The notes beneath the pieces were generated by a model. The model was not told the origin of the DNA. It saw nothing but the letters and a program-made list of their open reading frames with translations, and made no database searches. This document shows, one piece after another, positions 1 through 6,108 of a stretch of 9,410 bases of DNA. Location of the stretch: positions 1 to 9,410 of the forward strand of contig DNXT01000157.1 in NCBI GenBank assembly GCA_003505795.1, read 5' to 3'. Each line of letters begins with the position of its first letter. Position 1 is the first letter of the stretch. This stretch comes from Lysobacteraceae bacterium. GTDB taxonomy: Bacteria > Pseudomonadota > Gammaproteobacteria > Xanthomonadales > Xanthomonadaceae. The position numbers were made by a program, and so were the translations under genes.

Positions 1-1
1 G

Positions 2-721
2 GTGGTGGACCTGCTGCTGGCACGCGGCGCCGACCCGCAGCATGCGGCCAACAGCGGGGCCACGCCGCTGTCGGCGGCGGTGAGCATGCGCCAGACCGGC
101 ATCGTCGCCGCGCTGCTCGCCGCCGGCGCGCGCATCGAACACCGCCTGCCGGGGGGAGTGACGGTGCTGATGCTGGCCTGCGCGCTCGGCCTGCCGGACA
201 TCGTCGCGCGCCTGCTCGCCGCCGGCGCCGACGTCCACGCCAGCGATGCGCAGGAACTGGCGCCGCTGCACTGCGCGTGCCTGTACGGCTTCACCGCGCG
301 CGACAAGAGCCGCCTGCTGGCGCTGCTGGACACGCTGCTGCTGGCCGGCGCCGATGCCGAAGGCAGCACCGGCAAGGTCAGCCCGCTGCTGCTGCTGCTG
401 GGCGCGCGCGCCGAACCGGGCACCGCCTGCGACGAGCAGGTGGTGCTGGCCGGGGTCGAGCGCCTGCTCGACGAGGACGTGTCGCTGGACGTGGCCGATC
501 CGCGCGGCTTCGGCCCGCTGCACCTGGCGGCGCTGCACGGCCTGCCGCTCTTGGTGCAGCGCCTGCTGCGCACCGGCGCCGATCCGGAGCGCCGCGACGC
601 GCTCAACCGCACCCCGCGCGAGATCGCGATCATGCGCGGCTTCATCGACGTCGCCGGCCAGTTCGAACCGGCCCAGCCGGGCATCTCGTCGATGGCGCGG
701 TTCCTGCGCGAAAGCCGCTGA
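2..721 (+). CDS. Ankyrin-repeat protein, C-terminal part (5' end outside window)
   Basis: The reading frame is open at the left window edge, so the GTG at position 2 is an internal codon and only the last 239 residues or so are visible. About six ankyrin repeats can be followed, each ending in a form of LLxxGAD: residues 1-16 (end of a repeat), 17-49, 50-82, 83-122, 123-166 and 167-199, then a partial capping repeat with NRTPREIA at about 201-208. The repeats at 83-122 and 123-166 are longer than the usual 33 residues; the second carries a five-codon CTG run (386-400) encoding LLLLL and has lost the normal TPLHLA opening. Ankyrin repeats are protein-protein interaction scaffolds, and no enzymatic domain is visible in this part. 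No signal peptide or membrane segment is seen, but the N-terminus is missing. Base use is strongly GC-rich, like the GH15 and zwf genes and unlike the RHS gene ends, so this is probably the native left flank. The partner and role are unknown. Confidence 0.9.
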   Translation: MVDLLLARGADPQHAANSGATPLSAAVSMRQTGIVAALLAAGARIEHRLPGGVTVLMLACALGLPDIVARLLAAGADVHASDAQELAPLHCACLYGFTARDKSRLLALLDTLLLAGADAEGSTGKVSPLLLLLGARAEPGTACDEQVVLAGVERLLDEDVSLDVADPRGFGPLHLAALHGLPLLVQRLLRTGADPERRDALNRTPREIAIMRGFIDVAGQFEPAQPGISSMARFLRESR

Positions 722-776
722 TTGACATTCGTTCGTACCGTTGCGGACGGCTCCTTGGCCTGCCCCGTACATTGCG

Positions 777-806
777 TTGCGATTCGTCCCCAGCTTGATC
801 TATAAA
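777..806 (+). promoter_or_regulatory. Candidate sigma-70-type promoter for the RHS gene
   Basis: TTGCGA at 777-782 (4 of 6 matches to TTGACA) lies 18 bases before TATAAA at 801-806 (5 of 6 matches to TATAAT). Transcription would begin near 813, leaving a leader of about 87 bases to the ATG at 900 or about 207 bases to the TTG at 1020. The site sits in the gap after the ankyrin stop codon, where a promoter for an independently acquired gene would be expected. The rest of the 722-899 gap shows no gene and no convincing terminator. This is a consensus match by eye only. Confidence 0.35.
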
Positions 807-886
807 GGGGTGGAGGTTCTTTGTGTTTCAGCAGTCGGGGACAGACGCTAAAGCGGCACAGGACAGCGCGGCAGATAGCTGCAGCC

Positions 887-892
887 GAGGGA
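887..892 (+). promoter_or_regulatory. Ribosome binding site for the upstream RHS start (ATG 900)
   Basis: GAGGGA at 887-892 lies seven bases before the ATG at 900, an acceptable Shine-Dalgarno. It competes with a second start/RBS pair downstream (AGAAGG 1005-1010 with TTG 1020) that fits the signal peptide better. Confidence 0.4.
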
Positions 893-899
893 CGAGGCT

Positions 900-3800
900 A
901 TGGGAACCAATGACATCGTATGGTTGCCGGGAGCGGTTACCGCTAGACGGTGCGTCGACATAATTTCTGAAACGGAATCGATCAATTCGACTATAGATAT
1001 AGAAAGAAGGGCGCGCCTTTTGAGATGGCCACTCTTCGCCTTGCTTTGGTTAATTATTCTTCCATCTGCATTTGGTCAGGCGCAGACATATTACGCAGCG
1101 CCTTACTATGACAATTATTCTTATTGGAGCGGGCCTCGGCCGTTCTCTTCCTCACTCTCAGAATCTGTTTCCGTGTGGTGGGTCGAATACCAGATAAGAT
1201 GGTACTGGGCCTTCCCTGGATGTTATTATGATTCTACTGCGTATTCTCTGCCAAATAGTCAGGGCAGAGTATTTTCCACAACTCTAAAGGGGACTTGTGG
1301 AGGCGGCGTCGGATTTTTTGCTACGCAGTACAAATATGCTCCCGAGAAGAATGTTGAAAGAACCAGTTGTGAAGTTCCCAAAATATCGTGTGGGAATCCG
1401 ATCAATGCCGCGATAGGGGCCAAATACCAGGAAGAGTTTGATTTCGAGCTGGCACCGCTGCTCGGATTCATTAGGTATTACAATAGTCATGCCGCCGCCA
1501 ATTCGAGCGCATTGGGTTTCGCATGGACTCATACCTATGCCCGTAGCATCGAGTACTTGCCTGGTTCCGATCCAAATTCGGCAGCAAAGACCGCCATCGT
1601 GTCCCGTCCTGAAGGTGGCCGGGTCTCCTTTCATTACATTAATGGCCAATGGCAGGCCGATGCCGACGTCCTTGCCACGCTGATCCAGCGGCTCGACGTC
1701 CAAGGTGCGCTTCTGGGCTGGACCTACACACCCGTGGACGGTCGTGAAGTCGAATACTACGATGTGCTGGGACGGCTGGCGCAGATCACACGGTCGGATG
1801 GGACCTACGTCGCACTGATCTACAACAATGGTGCGATAGAGGGGGGAGCCCGCGACTACTGCCCCAGTCGTGTTGAGGCACAGGACGGCCGCGCTCTGGT
1901 TTTCGTTTGTGACAATGCGGGTCGGATCGCCGGCATCACCGATCCAGCCGGAAGCAATTACGCTTACGCCTACGATAGTTCCGGACGCCTGCAAAGCGTG
2001 ACTTATCCGGACGGCATGCAGCGGACTTACCTCGTCAACGAATCGGCCTATCTAGGCGGCGCCAGCATGAAGAATGCGCTGACCGGGATCCAGGACGAAG
2101 ATAGCCAACGTTTCGCCACCTTCACCTATGACTCGCAAGGGCGGGCGGTGTCCACCGAGCATGCGGGCGGTGTTGAGAAATATTCCATTGCATATACTTC
2201 CGACGAAGCTGTGGTGATCACCGGCCCGCTGGGTCACACCGACACGCGCAGCTTTGGCACGGTATTGGGATTGAGAAGAGCGCTCTCCTCCGTCGAGCAA
2301 TGTGCAGATTGTGTTACCCGCAACCTCGGCTATACCTACGATGAAAACGGTCGAATCGACGTAGCGACCGATGCCGCAGGTTCCATGACGGACTATGACT
2401 ACGACGATCGGGGCCTGCTGGTGCAGGAAAAGGACGCCAGCAGCGACGCCTTCGTCAATCGTACGCGGCAGACCGATTGGCATGCCGGATTTTCGGTGCC
2501 GCTCGCGCGCCGAACCTACAACGCCGACGCCGTGCTGCTGACGAGTTCGCAGTGGACCTACAACGCCCGCGCCCAGCCCCTGACTGCTACTCGGACCGAG
2601 CCGGCGAGTGGTGCCGTGCGTGCTACTACCATGGCCTATTGCGAACAGGTCGACGTCGATGCCGGCACCTGTCCGCGGATCGGTCTGGTCGTCTCGATCG
2701 ACGGTCCGCGCACCGATGCCAGCGACCTCACCACCTATACCTACTACCCTACCGATGACGCAGCTTGCTCCACCACTTCTACGATCTGTTCGCACCGCAG
2801 AGGCGATCTGCACAAGGTAACCAACGCCTTGGGTCAGGTAACCGAGTACCTACGCTACGATGGTGCCGGCCGGGTCCTCTCGACTAAAGATCCTAGGGGC
2901 GTCATCACTGATTACGAATACCATCCCCGTGGCTGGCTAACCGCTAACAAGGTGCGAGGTGCTGACGATGCAAGCGAGGTGGATGACCGGATCACCCGCA
3001 TAGAGTATTGGCCGACGGGGTTAGTCAAGCAGATCACCCAACCCGATGGTGCGTTCATTGCCTTCACTTATGACGCGGCGCATCGCCTGACCGACATCGT
3101 CGACAACGCTGGGAATATCCTCCACTACACACTGGACAACGCCGGAAATCGGATCAAGGAAGACACGGGGGATGCCGGTGGGGCGCTCAAGCACACCTTG
3201 TCGCGGGTCTACAACCAACTTGGCCAGCTCAAGACGCAGGCCACGGCCGTGGGCGATCCCACCGACTTTGCCTACGATGCCAACGGTAATACCACGTCGC
3301 TGAGCGATGCGCTAAGTCGCACGACGCTTAGCGGCTACGACCCGCTTAACCGACTGTCACGCACGCTGCAGGATATCGACGGCATCCGGGCGGAAACCCA
3401 GTTCAAGTACGACGCTTTGGACAACATCACCCAGGTGACCGATCCGAAAGGACTGCAAACGCGTTACGAGTACAGCGGCTTTGGCGAACCGGTGAAGCTG
3501 ACCAGTCCGGACACTGGAGTTACCACCTATACCTACGACAGCGCCGGCAACCGCTCCAGCCAGACCGATGCACGCGGCATCACGACGACGTACAGCTACG
3601 ATGCGTTGAACCGGCTGACCAAGGTGGGCTATCCGACCAGCGGGCTCGACGTCAGCTACACCTATGATGTGAGCCAGAGCGTATGCGCCAGCGGCGAGAC
3701 ATACGCGGTGGGGCGGTTGGCAAAGATGCAGGACGGTGGCGCCATTACCCAGTACTGCTACAACCGCTTCGGCGATCTGGTGCGCAAGGTGCAAACCACC

Positions 3801-5342
3801 AACGGCAAGTCGTTGGTGCTGCGTTACGCCTATACATCGGGCGGCCGGCTGCAACAGATGACCTACCCGGACGGCGCGGCGGTGGACTACGTGCGCAATG
3901 CCCAGGGCCAGCCAGTGGAGGTAGGTGTCACGCCGCCGGGCGGCAACCGCCAGGTCCTGCTGACAGGGGCGAACTACTATCCATTCGGTCCCTCGGCAGG
4001 CTGGACCTATGGCAATGGCCGCAACTTGCAGCGCATCTACGACCAGGACTATCGTCCGCAGGCGATCCAGGACGCGCGTCCGGGTGGCTTGGAAATCGGG
4101 TTCGGGTTCGATCCGGTGGGCGACCTGATCGCACTGACGCCGGCGGGCAATGCCACGCCGGACATCACCTTGGACTACGACCCGCTGGGGCGGCTGACGG
4201 CCTTCAAGGATGGCCAGACCGGTGCACTGATCGATGGCTATACCTACGACGCCACGGGCAACCGGCTCAGCGCACAGGTCAATGGCGCGGTGCAAGGGTA
4301 TACCTATCCCAGCGACAGCCACCGGTTGAGCGCGGTGGCCGACACGGCGCGCACCTATGATGCGGCGGGCAACACCACGGCTATTGGCGGCACGGCGCGG
4401 CAATACGTGTACGACGCCACCGGCCGGATGAGCCAGGCCCGGCGCTCCGGTTCGGTGACGATGAACTATCGCTACAACGGCAAGGGAGAGCAGGTGCGCC
4501 GGTTCCTGGGCAGTATCAACACCTACACGCTCCACGATGAAGCGGGCCACTGGCTGGGCGACTACGATGGCAACGGCGCACCGTTGCAACAGGCGATCTG
4601 GCTGGACGACCTGCCGGTGGGCCTGCTGGCGGCAGGAGGACAGCCGTATTACATCGAACCGGATCACCTGGGCAGCCCGCGGGTGGTGATCGATCCGGAA
4701 CGGGACGTGGCGGTGTGGACATGGAGCCTGAAAGGCGAGGCGTTCGGCAATACCGTGCCGGATCAGGACCCGGATGGGGATGGCAGCGCATTTGTATTGG
4801 ATATGCGGTTCCCGGGTCAGCGGTTTGATATGGCTAGTGGGCTTAATCAGAACATCTTCCGAGACTACGAGTCAGGAAGTGGACGCTATGTGGAGTCTGA
4901 CCCGATTGGATTAAAGGGCGGAAGAAGTACTTATGCCTATGCTCTAGGGAACCCAATTAGTTTTACAGATCGGTTAGGGCTAATTACTCTGCCGCAGGAC
5001 CCTTCTGGCCTCCCGCCCAATTGGAATCCTGATCCTTCCCATCGCGATCCGAACGGTGAGCGTTGGACTAATGGTACCGATGTGCTCGACTTCCATAGAG
5101 GGCGGCCAGGCCTGCCAGGATGGAGGGGTAGGGATCACTGGCACCATGATGAGGGCGATAAGCACTACGCGCCAGGCGAAGAGTGTCCGACAACGGATGA
5201 TGATGCTCCAGCGGAAGATCAGGAATTCATGGAGAAGATGAGTAAAATCACGGGATTAACAGGAACAGCGCTGATCATGTATTTGATTATCTCTGAAGGA
5301 TCTCGTTTATTCCCACCAAGAAACCTAGTGCCTGTTCCATAG
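900..5342 (+). CDS. Secreted RHS/YD-repeat polymorphic toxin with variable C-terminal tip
   Basis: This is an intact 1480-residue RHS-family protein. Known relatives build a hollow beta-cocoon from YD repeats that encloses a C-terminal toxic domain, used against neighbouring cells. In order: residues 1-40 are hydrophilic and look non-native; 41-61 form a Sec-type signal peptide (hydrophobic LFALLWLIIL, cleavage probably after GQA at 59-61); 62-110 are very rich in Tyr and Trp; about 164-240 match the DUF6531-type block that opens many RHS proteins (CGNPINAA at 164-171). YD repeats of the type YDxxGRL follow to about 1230, and an RHS-associated core domain covers about 1240-1361 (DHLGSPR; RFPGQRFD from 1303; SDPIGL ending at 1338; DRLGL 1357-1361). 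A tip of about 119 residues (1362-1480) completes it. No PAAR domain is visible, and the signal peptide points to export to the periplasm or beyond rather than loading on a type VI spike. Fourteen cysteines of the mature chain precede the tip, mostly in close pairs. The partner gene at 5353 is probably its immunity protein. The annotated ATG is uncertain: TTG at 1020 is a strong alternative. Confidence 0.93.
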   Translation: MGTNDIVWLPGAVTARRCVDIISETESINSTIDIERRARLLRWPLFALLWLIILPSAFGQAQTYYAAPYYDNYSYWSGPRPFSSSLSESVSVWWVEYQIRWYWAFPGCYYDSTAYSLPNSQGRVFSTTLKGTCGGGVGFFATQYKYAPEKNVERTSCEVPKISCGNPINAAIGAKYQEEFDFELAPLLGFIRYYNSHAAANSSALGFAWTHTYARSIEYLPGSDPNSAAKTAIVSRPEGGRVSFHYINGQWQADADVLATLIQRLDVQGALLGWTYTPVDGREVEYYDVLGRLAQITRSDGTYVALIYNNGAIEGGARDYCPSRVEAQDGRALVFVCDNAGRIAGITDPAGSNYAYAYDSSGRLQSVTYPDGMQRTYLVNESAYLGGASMKNALTGIQDEDSQRFATFTYDSQGRAVSTEHAGGVEKYSIAYTSDEAVVITGPLGHTDTRSFGTVLGLRRALSSVEQCADCVTRNLGYTYDENGRIDVATDAAGSMTDYDYDDRGLLVQEKDASSDAFVNRTRQTDWHAGFSVPLARRTYNADAVLLTSSQWTYNARAQPLTATRTEPASGAVRATTMAYCEQVDVDAGTCPRIGLVVSIDGPRTDASDLTTYTYYPTDDAACSTTSTICSHRRGDLHKVTNALGQVTEYLRYDGAGRVLSTKDPRGVITDYEYHPRGWLTANKVRGADDASEVDDRITRIEYWPTGLVKQITQPDGAFIAFTYDAAHRLTDIVDNAGNILHYTLDNAGNRIKEDTGDAGGALKHTLSRVYNQLGQLKTQATAVGDPTDFAYDANGNTTSLSDALSRTTLSGYDPLNRLSRTLQDIDGIRAETQFKYDALDNITQVTDPKGLQTRYEYSGFGEPVKLTSPDTGVTTYTYDSAGNRSSQTDARGITTTYSYDALNRLTKVGYPTSGLDVSYTYDVSQSVCASGETYAVGRLAKMQDGGAITQYCYNRFGDLVRKVQTTNGKSLVLRYAYTSGGRLQQMTYPDGAAVDYVRNAQGQPVEVGVTPPGGNRQVLLTGANYYPFGPSAGWTYGNGRNLQRIYDQDYRPQAIQDARPGGLEIGFGFDPVGDLIALTPAGNATPDITLDYDPLGRLTAFKDGQTGALIDGYTYDATGNRLSAQVNGAVQGYTYPSDSHRLSAVADTARTYDAAGNTTAIGGTARQYVYDATGRMSQARRSGSVTMNYRYNGKGEQVRRFLGSINTYTLHDEAGHWLGDYDGNGAPLQQAIWLDDLPVGLLAAGGQPYYIEPDHLGSPRVVIDPERDVAVWTWSLKGEAFGNTVPDQDPDGDGSAFVLDMRFPGQRFDMASGLNQNIFRDYESGSGRYVESDPIGLKGGRSTYAYALGNPISFTDRLGLITLPQDPSGLPPNWNPDPSHRDPNGERWTNGTDVLDFHRGRPGLPGWRGRDHWHHDEGDKHYAPGEECPTTDDDAPAEDQEFMEKMSKITGLTGTALIMYLIISEGSRLFPPRNLVPVP
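1005..1010 (+). promoter_or_regulatory. Shine-Dalgarno for the alternative RHS start (TTG 1020)
   Basis: AGAAGG at 1005-1010 is followed nine bases later by an in-frame TTG (codon 41). Starting there, the protein begins directly with MRWPLFALLWLIIL, a short basic n-region followed by a hydrophobic core, as in an ordinary signal peptide. The 40 codons between ATG 900 and TTG 1020 encode a hydrophilic stretch with no recognisable domain. No ATG or GTG occurs in frame between the two sites. Confidence 0.45.
1020..1082 (+). other. Signal peptide coding segment of the RHS protein
   Basis: Codons 41-61 encode Arg-Trp-Pro, then a hydrophobic core rich in Leu, Ile, Phe and Trp, then PSAFGQA. Gly at -3 and Ala at -1 fit signal peptidase I, with Gln62 as the first mature residue. 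There is no lipobox cysteine, so this is not a lipoprotein signal. It is the only strongly hydrophobic segment before the extreme C-terminus. Confidence 0.75.
4800..4982 (+). other. RHS repeat-associated core domain, conserved terminal block
   Basis: Residues 1301-1361 match the conserved end of the RHS-associated core domain: RFPGQRFD, then GLNQNIFRDYESGSGRYV, SDPIGL, YAYALGNPI and DRLGL. In characterised RHS proteins, conserved aspartates in two DPxG motifs take part in self-cleavage that frees the C-terminal toxin. Here the first motif is D1334-P-I-G, and the second is D1357-R-L-G with Pro replaced by Arg. The distance between the two aspartates (23 residues) is the usual one. The DNA of this block is already AT-richer than the preceding core, so the exchanged segment begins upstream of it. 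Confidence 0.85.
4983..5342 (+). other. RHS C-terminal toxin tip (residues 1362-1480)
   Basis: This is the variable tip after DRLGL. Visible parts are a Pro/Asp-rich entry with another DPxGL (DPSGL, 1367-1371), a block with FHRGRPG and GWRGRDHWHHDEG (D1412, H1413, W1414, H1415, H1416) followed by KHYAPGEE (K1421-E1428), an acidic linker (TTDDDAPAEDQE), and a hydrophobic segment at about 1450-1465 followed by SEGSRLFPPRNLVPVP at the extreme end. The clustered His and Asp residues could form a metal-binding or nuclease site, but no named toxin family can be assigned with certainty. The hydrophobic tail could insert into a target membrane or help entry. Low GC (24 of 60 bases at 5281-5340) and position mark it as the exchangeable part of the protein. 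Confidence 0.7.
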
Positions 5343-5345
5343 GAG
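5341..5345 (+). promoter_or_regulatory. Shine-Dalgarno of the immunity gene, overlapping the RHS stop
   Basis: AGGAG at 5341-5345 shares bases with the RHS stop codon TAG (5340-5342) and lies seven bases before ATG 5353. Ribosomes finishing the RHS gene would sit on this site, which suits coupled expression of toxin and protecting partner. Confidence 0.7.
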
Positions 5346-5352
5346 TGTAGCA

Positions 5353-5709
5353 ATGGAGCGAATCGCAAGTGGTGTCAAAGATTCTCTGTTTGAGAAAGGT
5401 GATCTGCACGATTGCAGAATCAGCGATGTCCTGTGGAGTCTAAAGTCAAATCGCCTCTTAGTGTCGATAATAGATTTGAATGCAAATTTCGCTGGGCTGC
5501 CCGAGTACTCTGGCCCACAACCTGGATGCCTCGTTTTCGATGGGGTCCAATCGGTGCGCGTTGATGTTGCGCCGGAGAGCGACAGGATTTATGAGGCTTC
5601 ATTTCGCGTGGATGAAGGCGTGCAAGCGGTTGAGCTCACCTTCTCGCCGGCTGGAAAATTTGTCGTGCATGCCGAAAAAGTAAGCATCAAGGAAAGCGGC
5701 GACGAATGA
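5353..5709 (+). CDS. Small acidic protein, probable cognate immunity protein
   Basis: The gene encodes 118 residues with no signal peptide and no membrane segment, so it should stay in the cytoplasm. It is acidic: by hand count 20 Asp/Glu against 12 Lys/Arg. The chain alternates short hydrophobic stretches (RLLVSIIDL, CLVFDGVQSVRVDV, VELTF, KFVVHAEKV) with polar turns, suggesting a mainly beta fold. A central NFAGLPEYSGPQPGCLVF segment looks like its most distinctive part. The family is not recognised. The immunity role is inferred from position (10 bases after the RHS gene, same strand, Shine-Dalgarno inside the RHS stop codon), small size, acidity and the same AT-shifted composition as the toxin tip. 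If this is right, it binds and blocks the tip in the producer. It could instead be a chaperone-like accessory or an orphan left from an earlier tip exchange. Confidence 0.8.
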   Translation: MERIASGVKDSLFEKGDLHDCRISDVLWSLKSNRLLVSIIDLNANFAGLPEYSGPQPGCLVFDGVQSVRVDVAPESDRIYEASFRVDEGVQAVELTFSPAGKFVVHAEKVSIKESGDE

Positions 5710-5763
5710 TCTGGCGCCGGCCTAAGAGCGTGTTCAAAGTCTCGCCCGCGTGATGTGAGAAGC

Positions 5764-5793
5764 TCGCTGGGTGAGAAAAGGTTACCCCAGCGA
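5764..5793 (+). terminator. Inverted repeat after the immunity gene, weak terminator candidate
   Basis: TCGCTGGG (5764-5771) and CCCAGCGA (5786-5793) can pair over eight bases with a 14-base loop. There is no T-run directly after it, so it is not a classical intrinsic terminator. Placed 55 bases after the immunity stop, it could slow transcription or protect the 3' end of the mRNA, or be part of a mobile-element remnant. Confidence 0.3.
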
Positions 5794-5802
5794 TATCAAG
5801 CG

Positions 5803-5815
5803 CTCATATTATGAG
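5803..5815. repeat. 13-base perfect palindrome CTCATA-T-TATGAG
   Basis: The two six-base arms are exact reverse complements around a single T. It is AT-rich, lies 10 bases after the longer inverted repeat, and is followed by ATTATTCTATT. It could be an operator half-site pair, the stem of a weak terminator, or chance. Confidence 0.3.
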
Positions 5816-6108
5816 ATTATTCTATTCCGTGGAAAATTGGTCGGGCCAGAGCAACCAAAATTTGCCGTGCGACTATGAATACAATGCGCCACCGAGGTCC
5901 TGCCGTGACAGAGCTTTATCTCATTTAGCCGCATCCTGAATATTCGATGCTGGCGCTTGTCAGACCTGATGCGACGCGTGGGCGTAGGGCTGCCTCTACC
6001 GAGACAGCAGTCCGGCGAGCTTAGCCAAGGTGCCGCGGCTGCCGTAACCAGATGCAGACACCGCCCATGTGACACTGCCGCCTCCTCGCAACCGGTGGCC
6101 GCGGCACG

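Larger units (their letters stand above)
5710..6108. other. Intergenic spacer of about 400 bases with inverted repeats, no gene seen
   Basis: No convincing coding sequence was found on either strand. The left two thirds are AT-richer than the flanking genes (28 of 60 GC at 5821-5880), and composition returns to the local high-GC level after about 5950. An 8-base inverted repeat (5764-5793) and a short palindrome (5803-5815) are present. The segment AGAGCGTGTTCAAAGTCTCG near 5727-5746 resembles, from memory only, repeated or insertion-sequence-end material in Xanthomonas genomes, and this was not verified. No promoter with acceptable spacing was found for the GH15 gene. The spacer probably contains the right boundary of the acquired RHS cassette. 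Confidence 0.6.

Noticed and set aside
386..400. Five-unit CTG tract in the ankyrin gene as a possible phase-variable repeat
   Set aside because: A trinucleotide tract of five units keeps the frame when it changes length, and is short; Leu-rich coding in a CTG-preferring genome explains it.
722..727. Perfect TTGACA directly after the ankyrin stop codon
   Set aside because: No -10-like hexamer occurs 16-18 bases downstream (GC-rich there), so it was not called as a promoter.
786..842. GTCCCC/GGGGAC inverted repeat flanking the candidate promoter
   Set aside because: Only six base pairs separated by 45 bases; this is expected by chance and was not called as an operator.
3500..3640. Recurring ACCTAtACCTACGAC-like DNA words
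   Set aside because: These are codons for the YTYD protein repeat of the RHS core, not a CRISPR array or independent DNA repeat.
3357..4667. Minus-strand open frame of 436 codons
   Set aside because: It is opposite the YD-repeat core, where repeated codons keep the complement open; it has no recognisable domain or RBS.
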